Source: Aphis gossypii (lineage: Eukaryota > Arthropoda > Insecta > Hemiptera > Aphididae). From it: a stretch of 64,000 bases of DNA. Each line of letters begins with the position of its first letter. Within the stretch, counting starts at the first letter, position 1. Location of the stretch: assembly GCF_020184175.1 (NCBI RefSeq), contig NC_065530.1:34945260-35009259 (forward strand). Reading direction: 5' to 3'. Both the position numbers and the translations under genes were made by a program. Positions 10,308 to 20,481 of this stretch are shown in pieces. Below the pieces are notes generated by a model. That model was given only the letters and a program-made list of their open reading frames with translations. It was not told the origin of the DNA and made no database searches.

Positions 10308-12462
10308 GTATATATACATTGAACATTAGAATCGTATTTGATTTTTCGTAGGCATGCCTCTAAATACAATACATGTTATTATCGTACATCAATCAAAAAT
10401 AGGATTAACATTAGTTTTTTTTCGTTGTGAAGAATTTATTGACACGTATCCAACGTATTATACATTTAGAATCACTACTGTATAGATCGTGATGTATACC
10501 AGAGGTCAGGCCGGGGTTTCTGCAAATTGTCCTCTCTGACCACTTTGTCCAGCCCCTGTAAATTTTTCAAGATGGCCAACGGATTTTGCGATCTCCCCGA
10601 CATCTTGGCTAGTATTTTTTTTTTTTTTTTAAATAATAATAGAGTACCCTGTCAGAAAACTTTCAAGGAATCTTATTTCTAAAATTGTATTTGGATTTAC
10701 TGTTTATAATATGCATACCTATATTACTATTTACTTCCACTTTCAATAGATTACGACAAATCTACATAAATACATAATCACACTTCAAATTACGTTTTAT
10801 TTACTCTTACTATATACTATAGCTATGCATGTGACTATTATCTGTTCTATATAAATTTATTAGCTATAGTAGGGCAGAAGACTTATTATTATTGAAGCAC
10901 TAAGTTGTAAATATACAATAACTTACGTATTAGGTATATGATGTTAAAAAACAAAAAAACACCAAATAATAAGTATACTATATATTATTAAAATAATAAT
11001 TTAAATTGAAATAAAATATAATCTAATTCACTTTTTTTTTTTTTAAATATAAATATAATGAAATAAATATAGATTAAATTTTATATCTAAATTGAATAAA
11101 TTGATCTTAAAACTTTTTAAAAGATAAAATAGTTTTTCCGTTAATGCACCTTTTTTAGTTAAAAACTTAAAAATTATTGAATCAATGATCACAGTTTAAT
11201 GCAATATTTTTGTCCTTCAAAAGTTTCAATGAACAAAATATGAAGAGATAATTTAGCTCCACAAAAAATGATATGTCTTGGCATAGTATTAAGAAATTTA
11301 ATAAAAAATTAAACATAAATAATATTCAGGTCTGACTTTATTATTTTATCAAAAAGAAATTAATTTCTTTGGCGATTGGAACTTAGTACAAAAACAAACA
11401 AGCAACTATTAATAGAATATGTCATCTGCCTTATACTTTGTAACGATCGCACTATTTTATAAATACTTTTTAATAATACTAAACATGTATACTCGCCATT
11501 TATGCTATATATACTCAATATATACCTATAACATGCATGCACAGCATAACTATTAAATATCAACACTATTCTAATATAAATAATCACAGTATGGTCATCG
11601 TTCGTTCTGTTTATAGTCGCTAAGCTTGAACATGTCGAACTTAGTACTGATGTTAGTGCTCAGGGGTCTGATATGGGGCGTGTCGTACATGCAAAACGGC
11701 GGTGGCATCAAAGAAGCACGAAATGAGGATTCGAACTCGAGCGCGGTCGGAGGACCGTTCCAGGACATGGTAACCGAAACCGATGTGATGCTGTTCCTTG
11801 GATATCTGGTGGCCGACGAGTCGGGCCGATACGAATGTCTAAATCGCGTGGCGTGCGAGCAACCGGAACGAGCGGAGAGTTATTTCAGGACCGCTGAAAT
11901 GGTCTGGAAAACCGCGAAAATGTTTGACGAGTAAGGTTCACTCCTCGATCAGAGGATAAAATTAAAACAGAATATTATATTTTGTACGAAAATCTGGAGG
12001 AGAGGGTTGTCCTGCTAGTTCCCCTAAAACAAGTCTATGCATGTATATATTGTATAAGTTTGATAAAAATTAAAAATGTATTAGGTATAGCCTTCGAATT
12101 AATGATTCCTTAAAAAGTGTTACTACTTTCGTTTAAAATAATATTATCATACTCGAATCCTCTTTTGACAACTCCTCTTCTGAACACACACATCATTTCG
12201 TGACTATACCTACTCTACACACGTGGTCTTAGTGTCTAACGTCAAAGATAATTTTAAATACTTATACAATTTAAACGTGTAAAATAAATAATATTTGAAC
12301 TATATAAATATTGAAATTTTCAGTGTGATATCGTTGGACTCGAAGTATGAAAAAACGTTGACTCGATTGCAAGAAGCCATCGAAAACGGAATGACAAATG
12401 GAGATTGTGAGTTGAAGTATAAATGCTTAGGATCGACTGCTAACGATACCTTCAAAGTTTAA
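10095..12462 (+). CDS. Gene A: secreted eight-cysteine protein, multi-exon
   Basis: Gene-level entry; coding exons are 10095-10307, 10470-10611, 11617-11930 and 12324-12462, with a leader exon near 9390-9645. The predicted product is about 270 residues: a signal peptide, a variable acidic linker, a four-Cys module (NHYC, GFCK, SPCKFF, GFCD), a hydrophobic helix (LVLMLVLRGLIWG), then YECLNRVACE and a final GDC/YKC pair. All eight of these cysteines are kept in gene B. The C-C...C-C layout of the last two exons recalls the insect DM4/DM12-type secreted proteins, but that is a pattern impression only. Introns 2 (phase 0) and 4 (phase 2) join cleanly. Intron 3 does not: its donor leaves phase 1 while the next exon starts in phase 0 or 2. 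The gene may therefore contain an unseen exon or really be two units. Biochemical function is unknown. Confidence 0.6.
10470..10611 (+). CDS. Gene A exon 3: four-cysteine module
   Basis: It follows the acceptor ACATTTAG in phase 0 and encodes NHYCIDRDVYQRSGRGFCK, then LSSLTTLSSPC, KFFKMANGFCDLPDILA. The gene B exon is strongly similar over LSSLTTLSSPC-FFKMA-G-CDLPDILA, with all four cysteines kept. Both copies end GCTA|GTATTT, leaving phase 1. In gene A the frame soon runs into poly-T and a stop, so the exon cannot extend far. Confidence 0.7.
11617..11930 (+). CDS. Gene A exon 4: hydrophobic helix and first CxxxxxC pair
   Basis: The exon starts after TCTGTTTATAG, with an in-frame TAG directly upstream that fixes the left limit. 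It encodes SLSLNMSNLVLMLVLRGLIW, a Gly/Asn/Ser linker that varies between paralogs, then DMVTETDVMLFLGYLVADES, GRYECLNRVACEQPERAESY and WKTAKMFD. It ends GAC GA|GTAAGG in phase 2. The gene B exon is exactly the same length (314 nt) and closely similar. The helix follows NMSN and could serve as an internal membrane or amphipathic segment, or as a second signal peptide if this is a separate unit. Confidence 0.75.
12324..12462 (+). CDS. Gene A terminal coding exon
   Basis: The exon follows TTGAAATTTTCAG in phase 2. It encodes VISLDSKYEKTLTRLQEAIE, NGMTNGDCELKYKC, and then a divergent acidic tail to TAA at 12460-12462. The GDC-x4-YKC pair and the LQEAIE helix are conserved in gene B. An AATAAA lies only four bases after the stop (12466-12471), so the 3' UTR may be very short. 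Confidence 0.75.
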
Positions 12463-12861
12463 CTGAATAAAGTATAACCATAAAGTCATATTTACTTAAA
12501 GCATTTATTACAACTTTTTGTAGTATTAAGTCTGACCGACTACTTACCTATAAGCGCAATCTGTGGATACATTTATTAAGTCATTTTACATACCTATAGT
12601 CGGTAAATTTGTAATCAACAACCAACATTGGATCAAATGTTTTGTGATGTGAACATATTATAATATTGTACTACCCGACAAAAAAACGTGGTTATTATTA
12701 CTATTATTATATTATTATACTATAACCTGTTCAAGTTTTAAAAAAAATGTATTGTTATTTGTTTTATTTTTTATTTGTGTTTAAATATTTAACATATTAT
12801 TATATATATTATTTATAAAATACTAAATGAGATTGTTTTGTTCAAAATGCAAAAAATTATG
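12463..12861. other. Spacer between gene A and tRNA-His
   Basis: AT-rich 3' flank of gene A. Apart from the poly(A) signal noted for gene A, nothing was recognised. Confidence 0.6.
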
Positions 12862-12933
12862 TGCCGTGACCAGGATTCGAACCTGGGTTATTGCGGCCAC
12901 AACGCAAGGTCCTAACCACTAGACGATCACGGC
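12862..12933 (-). tRNA. tRNA-His (GTG)
   Basis: The minus strand folds as a complete 72-nt cloverleaf. The acceptor stem is GCCGTGA/TCACGGC, the D arm contains TAGTGGTTA, the anticodon stem is TTGCG/CGCAA with loop TTGTGGC (anticodon GTG), and the T arm contains GGTTCGAATCC. There is no intron, and CCA is not encoded, as usual in eukaryotes. A G happens to precede position 1 in the genome. A run of six T follows the 3' end on the minus strand and can act as the Pol III terminator. A-box and B-box sequences are intact, so the gene looks functional. Confidence 0.97.
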
Positions 12934-12934
12934 C

Positions 12935-14649
12935 GTGTGTATTTTCTTGTTTACTATAAGATATGAGTTATTAGCCATCGATTATTATGATATATTATAT
13001 CTATTATAATATTATTCTAAATAACAATTATTTAAATACACTTTGATTAATTCCCATCAGCTGTCAATATTACCGTACATGAAACTGAGGTCTAAGAGAC
13101 ACTATTTTATCGACTTATATAATATGATAATTTCAAAATAATAATAATAATTATTATTATTATAATGTTATAAATGATCAATAAAATATACTATAATAAG
13201 TATAAAGTATTAAATATTACAATAGGTACTTTTATTTTAATAAAAAGTTATAATAATAACAATTAATGCTTTATCTAACTTATTCAATTAAAATTTTTAA
13301 CATTATTATTTTACAATAATACGCGTACGTAACTCAATTGTGCACACCCGTAATATACCTATTGACGTTCTATAGCGCAATTTATTATGTTTTGGGCTTA
13401 GAGTATATGACCATCATTGTCCATTGAATATACCTACTATATTATTCTATAATCTATGTTAAGAGTGTTAAGACTATAAAAAGTTTCTGCTATTAATAAT
13501 TATATTTACAATACGTATTATATATTATGTTATTATAATATATTAATGTAATAGTTAGATACAATATACCTACATTTATTTAAATAGTGCACTATTATAA
13601 ATATAATTTAAATTTCTTAGTGGGTATATTATAATAATTGTGATACTGCTTAAATTTATAAATAAGTAAAAGTATTTTTAGTATTTTATAAAATAATAAT
13701 AAAAACCTTGTTAAAAATCAAGTTTTATTTGACATTTTAGTCATTTTACCTACTTTACTTAATCATTAAAAATCATTTAGAAAGTGTAAAAATTGATTAA
13801 TTATTACCTATTTCAGAGATATATATGTATTTTTTTTGTTTGGTTATATTCAATTTGTTTTAACTTCTAAAGATTAAAAAATTAAAAACGGCTATAATGT
13901 TTTATTATAAAATTATTTGTATATTTGTTATAATTTATTTCGTTATTACATAAAAAACTAGAACAGTGAAATTCAACTCAATAGTATACATTGTTCTAAA
14001 AAAAAAATGGTATATTCTTATTCTTGCTTTAACATTTGTTTTTTATTTTAAGGATAATGTTTACAAATCAAGTAATAACGTTAATATTCTATCAGACGAC
14101 CTTTGTAAAGTATTAAATGAAATTAATAGCGCTGTACTCGATGAACAAATAGACCAGTACCATTGTACCAGTAAGAAATAAATGTACCAGTACCAATTAG
14201 AATATTAAGAAATCATCTCACACCTAATGGAAAGGAGAATACAACATCTAAAAAATTTAATAGTCTAATAGTTCAAATTGAAGATCGATTAAAAAAAAAA
14301 AATAATTTTTATTGATAATTATTTAAATAATAATAATAATAATAATGATATTTATTGATACCAAATTAGAAATTATATTTACAAACATGTTATAAAGCAT
14401 TAATTAATTATTTTTGATTCTCTTTTCAAAATCAAAGCTTGTGCAGAAAAAAGAGAGTTTGTGACACAGAATAGTATATAATTAAGAAAATGAAAATATA
14501 ACAAACAAGAAAATTATAAAATTATATAAATAAAGATATTAAAACAATTTTATTATAGTATTAAACATATTATAAACGCAAGTACAGATTAGGTAAGTAT
14601 AGTTACATTATAATACATACAGCTGGTTCACATATTATACTATTAAATT
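12935..14649. other. AT-rich spacer with one possible coding relic
   Basis: Mostly AT-rich low-complexity sequence. A GTG-initiated frame (13966-14178) has a hydrophobic segment (WYILILALTFVFYF). A separate short frame in another phase follows at about 14184-14315 and reads VPVPIRILRNHLTPNGKEN, then a lysine-rich tail. Together they could be a frameshifted relic of a small gene or element, but no family was recognised. Confidence 0.3.
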
Positions 14650-15258
14650 AAATAGTAATTAATATTGTGTAATATCATATATTCATATGTATACATCTTC
14701 ATAATAATTATTTGTGTATATAATTGGTTCTCTATAAAATATATATTGTACACAGTTTAATGTCCTCTTTCTTTTTTATATTTTCGAAAACAAATTTTGG
14801 TCGTTTGTTAAAAGTACATATTTAGTTAGGTAGGTACCTATATATGTTCGTCTATTTCTTTATTACACGTTTGATTATCGTGTCAACTTTAAGGGAACCA
14901 TATCTATATTCAAAGATAATTAAACGAAAATAGTTCACTTACAGGTTAACTTTGATTTTTCTTTTTTTTACTCTGACTTTGCCGCGGTCGTTATCATGTA
15001 CAATTCTAATGTGTTTTCGTGTTCATTTTGATGAAATGACTCTATATTTGACAGGACCGGCGAAATCATCATCCCAAAAGTATGCGATATCAATATCAGG
15101 ATCACAATTCCACGAATCTATATTTGCCATAGCGTCGACAAACTATATATGCATGATATTTTCCAAAAAATTTGAAATTTGAATGTGTTTGTGGGTTTTT
15201 TAATGAAATCAATTACACCTGCATATTTTAGTAATTTTACTTTCGTATCAATCGTACC
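14650..15258. repeat. Left arm of large inverted repeat
   Basis: About 609 bp whose reverse complement matches 15838-16450 nearly perfectly, with sharp limits at both ends (AAATAGTAATT outside, AATCGTACC inside). On the minus strand it carries a copy of the small broken frame beginning MANIDSWNCDP (about 15128 to 15021). Differences between arms are scattered substitutions and small indels, so the duplication is fairly recent. Confidence 0.9.
15021..15128 (-). pseudogene. Broken small coding cassette, left-arm copy
   Basis: The minus strand encodes a 35-residue frame starting MANIDSWNCDPDIDIAYFWD and ending VISSK before TGA. Directly after the TGA, in the same phase, the frame reopens as TRKHIRIVHDNDRGKVRVKK and a few basic residues. 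The acidic-aromatic first part and strongly basic second part look like halves of one small nuclear or nucleic-acid-binding protein cut by a stop. The right-arm copy has the same TGA. All four coding differences noticed between copies in the first half (two G/D, one D/G, one A/V) change the residue, which argues against purifying selection. Not recognised. Confidence 0.4.
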
Positions 15259-15322
15259 TATATTAAATATTTTAAGCATGCATTGAATCTTGAGTTAATA
15301 TTAATACCTAATTTCTACTTTT

Positions 15323-15634
15323 CTAATACAGTACTGTAGTGTTAAAAAAAAAATATTTAAAAATGTTAAAATAAAATAATAAATCAGAGTGTATAATACT
15401 TAGGTAGGTACATACTTTTTGTGCTTTATGCGCAAATTTTTTGTTTATTTTTGTAGAACTCTCATTTTCATGAGGTTCGTTGTGTTCGCCATGAGGTTTG
15501 TTATGTTCGTCATGAGGTTCGTTGTGTTCATCATGAGGTTCATTGTGTTCGTCATGAGGTTCGTTGTGTTCGTCATGAAGTTCGTTGTGTTCATCATGAG
15601 GTTCATTGTGTTCGTCATCTTCGGATTTCAACAA
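15323..15634 (-). pseudogene. Acidic exon copy with expanded DEHNEPH repeats
   Basis: This minus-strand frame has no ATG; its first residue in a naive translation is a TTG. It reads KSEDDEHNEPH, then the repeat, ENESSTKINKK and an AT-rich tail. It is homologous to the plus-strand segment at about 16489-16562 (DSEDDEHNEPYKDENSSE). The upstream sequence on the minus strand (15800-15650) matches the intron-like sequence before that plus-strand segment. It is therefore a displaced and expanded copy of the cassette's second exon, probably not an independent gene. Confidence 0.45.
15470..15618 (-). repeat. 21-bp minisatellite encoding DEHNEPH, seven units
   Basis: Seven tandem 21-nt units stay in frame and encode DEHNEPH variants (ELH, NKPH and GEHNEPH forms). 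The homologous segment at 16510-16540 carries a single unit, so this is a lineage-specific expansion. On the plus strand the same DNA reads as a MRFVVFV-type repeat, which is a shadow. Confidence 0.9.
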
Positions 15635-15649
15635 ATTATAGCATAGAAT

Positions 15650-15800
15650 AAATAGTAATTAATATTGTATAATAACATAGTATGTATTTATCTACTTAAT
15701 AGTTATTTCTGTGTACGATTAATTTTCTACAAAATATATATTGTACACAGTAGTGCACCCTCCTCTTTCTATACTTTTGAAAGAAAATCTAGGTTGTTTG
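15650..15800. repeat. Third, diverged copy of the outer inverted-repeat segment
   Basis: The stretch is in direct orientation to 14650-14815 and inverted to the end of the right arm. They share TAGTAATTAATATTGT, ATATATATTGTACACAGT, CCTCTTTCT and the GGT(C/T)GTTTGTT end. It is visibly more diverged than the two arms are from each other, so it belongs to an older copy. Confidence 0.75.
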
Positions 15801-15837
15801 TTGAACATCATCTTAAAGAGTATGTTTTCCACCATAG

Positions 15838-16450
15838 GGTACGATTGGTGCGAAAGTAAAATTACTAAAATATGCAGGTGTAATTTATTTCATTAAAAAA
15901 CCCATAAACACATTCAAATTTCAAATTTTTTGGAAAATATCATGCATATATAGTTTGTCGACGCTATGGCAAATATAGATTCGTGGAATTGTGATCCTGG
16001 TATTGGTATCGCATACTTTTGGGATGATGATTTCGCCGATCCTGCCAAATATAGAGTCATTTCATCAAAATGAACACGAAAACACATTAGAATTGTACAT
16101 GATAACGACCGCGGCAAAGTCAGAGTAAAAAAAAGAAAAATCAAAGTTAACCTGTAAGTGAACTATTTTCGTTTGATTATCTTTGAATATAGATATGGTT
16201 CCCTTAAAGTTGACACGATAATCAAACGTGTAATAAAGAAATAGACGAACATATATAGGTACCTACCTAACTAAATGTGTACTTTTAACAAACGACCAAA
16301 ATTTGTTTTCGAAAATATAAAAAAGAAAGAGGACATTAAACTGTGTACAATATATATTTTATAGAGAACCAATAAATTATATACACAAATAATTATTATG
16401 AAGATATATGCATATGAATATATGATATTACACAATATTAATTACTATTT
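15838..16450. repeat. Right arm of large inverted repeat
   Basis: About 613 bp, reverse-complementary to 14650-15258. With the 579-bp spacer, a transcript across both arms would fold into a very long, almost uninterrupted hairpin. The arm contains the plus-strand copy of the broken cassette and an AACCT|GTAAGTG donor-like site at 16153-16159. Confidence 0.9.
15966..16073 (+). pseudogene. Broken small coding cassette, right-arm copy
   Basis: ATG at 15966 opens a 35-residue frame, MANIDSWNCDPGIGIAYFWD and on to VISSK, closed by TGA at 16071-16073. The same phase continues past the stop as TRKHIRIVHDNDRGKVRVKK up to a TAA at 16157-16159 that overlaps a GTAAGTG donor. A downstream acidic segment follows ATGCAACAG near 16464 and encodes DSEDDEHNEPYKDENSSE before TAA at 16560-16562, but its phase does not match that donor. 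This is a probable decayed two-exon gene, or a gene fragment carried by a repeat. Confidence 0.4.
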
Positions 16451-16464
16451 GTTTTATGCAACAG

Positions 16465-16562
16465 ATTTGTATCGTAGTAACAATTCATTCTTTGGATTCC
16501 GAAGACGACGAACACAACGAACCTTATAAAGATGAGAATTCTTCAGAAATAAACAACAATTA
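16465..16562 (+). pseudogene. Acidic second exon of the cassette, single-unit copy
   Basis: After ATGCAACAG the frame reads ICIVVTIHSLDSEDDEHNEP, then YKDENSSEINNN and TAA at 16560-16562. It is homologous to the minus-strand frame at 15634-15323, which has seven copies of the unit that occurs once here. It is low in complexity and acidic, with no recognised domain. Confidence 0.4.
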
Positions 16563-19500
16563 ATGTTAATTATGTTAATTTTATATTAATTAATGTTAAA
16601 TATAACATAATATAATAATACAATGAGCAAAGAATAATAGTTTTAATACTTTTTTAGCACATAATTTAACTAACATATTATCTTTAATATAATATAATCT
16701 TATCATAATAATATAACACTATCCACGGAGTCTGTGCCATTGGACGTAACAGTTCATTATGTGTACATATATATTTATAAATTCATGTAATGTGTAAATA
16801 TATATATATATAATGTACTATGAATTATATTGTTATTATATTATGTTATATTATTGTCAAAACATATTGGTTATTATGTTAATTTTAATTTTATACCATT
16901 ATGTCTTTATATTATATACAGTATATTTTTTATGATATAATATATTAGGTTGCTAATATCTATGTTATTTTTCTACATAATATGTAAGGTATATTCCAAA
17001 ATATAATAAATTGTTAAAAATAATTTTCACTTCATCAAAATAAATATGGAGCACAGTCCATAACCGATAATAACCCAAAAACATTTTTACCCATACGTTA
17101 ATTATTTAAATCTCTTTAAAATATTCATGTATTTGCGTTAGTTATGTTCTTGAAATTATTATTTGTAACTATATATAGGCGCCAACCTATATCATATTGT
17201 TGGTGGTTATTATGACATTATTATGTACGTTTAAATATATTATTATTTAGTTTAAAAAAAATATATTTAAAATTATTATTAGTTAAGTTTATTTAATACA
17301 TAGTAATACTTACATTAGTTGGTAGCTATTCTTAATGTTTTCATGGGTAATGATGGATATAATATAGTTTCTAACAAACATTGAAGAAAATCGATATGGT
17401 CGTAGAGAAGAGGATTACTTACGTTGTATTTTGTTTTATTTCAAATGAAAAATATTTAAAAATAATAATATAATAATAATATATTGTTTTGTACAAAATA
17501 GAATTGCAGCATTAACTTTAAATTAAACTATCTGTTATAAATTATATTACCGCATTAGAGGTATAAACTATAAGTGTACACTGAATGTTCAGAACATAGA
17601 AAAGAGATTAACAGAGTAACAACCATAGATATATAAAAATATATATCTGTAATACCAACAAAATTAATTACACAGATATATCTGTGATTAATTATTAAAC
17701 AATATTTTGAGGTTATTCAATCATAAATTATTTATTTATTTAATTTTAATTTATAATATAATGAAATACTAGGCCCTACTGAGAAGACTCATGTGGGTAC
17801 CCAGGATTTTCTACATCAATACATTTATTTTAAAGAATAAAAAGATTCAACAAAGTTAATAACAGGGTAAACAATAGAAGATGAGTGTGTACTTATTAAT
17901 TAAATAGAAAATAATTTACATACACCATTTAATCAAAAGAATCGACGAGCAAAATTTTTACCTAAACAAGATATTTTGGTAAGTACATCACATAGTTAAT
18001 GGGCTTCATTTGTTTTGAGCCGATGTGGGTGGGTTACAAATGATTACAAACATACTACATAATTCGACATTAATTTCTATTTATAAATCGTAAGTGGTGA
18101 GACCAAGGTAACTCATCTTATTTTCTTATAATGAATTATTGTTTATATTATAAACTGATATATTATCCCCTTCCTATGTAATCAATTACTTAGCATTTAT
18201 ATTATGTTTTTAAACTTTCGCTTGAATGCTATAAATGAAACTGTTTATTAACGATTATATTAAATCACTTAATAAATAATAACAAAAAATAGAAATAATA
18301 ATAATTTCTATTTCGTAGTACATAGTACATTATAATGTTATAATAAAAATATTTTTATGGTATGATTATGTTTTTTAGGATTTATTCAATTTTAATTTTG
18401 ATTCAATATCTTACTGACTAAAATAGATACGAGTACTATTCAGAAAATATATCTATATCAATGTAGTATAGTATAATATTATTATTATTTATTATGTAAA
18501 AAAGTTAAATATACACAATGAAAGTGTTGATACATTTACAACGGATAAAATATTTTATGCTATACAAGATCAATAAAGAACTAGAATTAGAAATAATGAT
18601 TTATCAAACCTTTTTAGATCTTTATTTATATATTTATTGCAATTTACAATACTCTGTTTTATCAATTCAGTGACTTGACATTTTTTTTTTTTAATATACA
18701 CATTTTATGATTTTAATAACTAATAATGTCTAAAGAGTTGTAGGTTTAGCGGTGAACTTTTTTAGCTTATTGTAAAACGTTGCTTTCTTTAATAGAAAGT
18801 TTGAATTTTTTAAACTTTCATTTTACATTTTTTTACTATTATTGCATTAATTTTATGTTATAGAGTTGGCTTATTTTCCTCTTTTTTTTTTTTTTTTTAA
18901 TGAATTTGTATGGTGCATTCATTTCACTAGCTTTATTATGACTTGTAAATTTATAATAAAAACATTAAAATTATAGTTAATTAAATTAAATTAAATTTAT
19001 TAAGTATTTAAAAAAGTTATAAAATATAACACTGTTTGAAAAAAAAATGTTCGATAAGTCAATAAGCGACTATAGTAAAATATGTCCGTTGTTCATTAAA
19101 ATATTAAATATCATTATATACAAATACAGACATACAGTGTTTGGACGTCTTGACTCCAGTTAATATTTCTTATTGTTCCGCCTATAAAATTCATGGTAGG
19201 CATTTTATTTACATGACAGTTAAACTAGTCATCTATTATTCATACGGTTTTATTATTTTTATCTTTTACATATCAAAATCATATAAATTGAATTATTACA
19301 CAAACATTCATTTCCGAGTATATTATATTGTTTAGTTTAGTATCTATAAATTTATAATTTTTATTGTTAAAGTTTATTTTGATAAACACATACTGTTTCC
19401 AAGTATAAAAAAACCCATGTGCGTGAACATATTATTTTTAGTTTTATCGACTTTATAATCAATTTGACGTGAAAGGTTGTTACTTGTTAACGATGTCATT

Positions 19501-19790
19501 CGAAAATACTTTAAGATAATATTAAATTATATTATGAAACGTCTGGAAAAATTTCAATTTTCAGCGTTAATAATTAAAAGAAACCGTAGAAAGTGTGTAC
19601 AATTCACATACTATATGATGTATAATAAAAATACTAGTACTTCTAAGTCTACGGAGTCCAAGTCGTTCGGTAAGCACGTATATATAATATAGGCGTTATA
19701 ATAATAAAAATATAATAATAATCACCACTTAACACGCAGTAAACACGAACAAACAAAATTGAAGTCATAATTTTTAGCGGATATTCCATT
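16563..19790. other. AT-rich spacer between the inverted repeat and gene B
   Basis: About 3.2 kb of AT-rich sequence with TA- and TTA-rich low-complexity stretches and small hairpins, for example AAATAGAAAT at 18287-18296 with its complement at 18304-18313. No supported gene. Frames at 19141-19335 and 19477-19692 are Tyr/Ile/Phe-rich and not accepted. The right end should contain the gene B promoter. Confidence 0.5.
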
Positions 19791-19849
19791 GTGGCGGCGG
19801 CAGTCTTGCTGTTTACTCCGGTTGCAAGTTTTTCGTTTCCGCCAAACGC

Positions 19850-20140
19850 ACACAATCGACGAAAACAAACGGTTCCGTTTGCCTGATCGTTACATGTGTT
19901 CTAGTGAAACTTTAATTGCAACGATATGCTGTCGAAGCACGAACAATACGCGACACTTTTACTTTCCCGGCCGGAGACATAACAAAATCGGACGTTCGAT
20001 CGTCTGGATCCGTCACTTACAGCGTCGAAGACAATCCTTCAACACAACGCCGTGGCGTACTGTTAACATTGCCGATTTACCACCGTCTGTCCACAAGACT
20101 TATAAAAGCGAATAAAAGTGTAATCGTTCCCATACAGCAG
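19850..20140 (+). other. Gene B, probable 5' leader exon
   Basis: Homologous to the gene A leader. It ends ACAGCAG|GTGAGTGCC (GT at 20141-20142), a strong donor. The main ATG is in the next exon after CAAAAG at 20251. Frames across this exon are open for up to 178 codons but run straight through the donor, so they are treated as leader. The 5' edge is approximate. Confidence 0.5.
19926..19982 (+). other. Conserved small upstream ORF in the gene B leader
   Basis: ATG at 19926 to TAA at 19980-19982, 18 residues: MLSKHEQYATLLLSRPET. It is the counterpart of the ORF at 9424-9501, with differences mostly at third positions over the first 13 codons. Such ORFs often restrain translation of the main frame; that role is inference. 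Confidence 0.4.
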
Positions 20141-20251
20141 GTGAGTGCCATCGCGTTTGCCGATAAATATCACTTTCTCAGACCACCGGCCGTCCTCGTG
20201 TTACTAATTATATTTAAGAAAATTAATTTTTTTTTTTTGGTTTTTCAAAAG

Positions 20252-20481
20252 GAATCATGCAACCGACAGGAATCGCGTCCGTGTGTCTGCTGTTGCTGGC
20301 GAGCCGCGCGGCGGGACACGCGATCGGCGAAAACCGCGGAGAGGACTACGACGACTCGACCGGAATCGGCACAGACCGCAAGAGAGACGAGGCGCATCAG
20401 CCGAGGGTTTTGGACATGGAGTCGATATTTGCGGGTTTCGCCAAGTCGATGATCGGCCGGACTGGATCTACCAGTAGTCAA
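20252..20481 (+). CDS. Gene B exon 2: start codon and signal peptide
   Basis: The exon follows a T-rich tract and CAAAAG, with GAATC before ATG at 20257. Its 75 codons give a signal peptide (MQPTGIASVCLLLLASRAAG), a charged linker (NRGEDYDDSTGIGTDRKRDE) and MESIFAGFAKSMIGR. It ends AGT CAA|GTATAA in phase 0, matching gene A. An in-frame TAA lies just inside the intron. Confidence 0.75.

Noticed and set aside
15914..16144. 76-codon frame on the minus strand of the right arm and its twin at 14952-15182
   Set aside because: Both are antisense to the MANIDSWNCDP cassette and start in a poly-T-derived Phe/Leu run. They appear in both arms only because the DNA is duplicated.
19789..20452. Long frames of 108 and 178 codons across the gene B leader
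   Set aside because: They cross the conserved donor at 20141 and the exon 2 start. Only the signal-peptide frame from 20257 and the small upstream ORF are supported by comparison with gene A.
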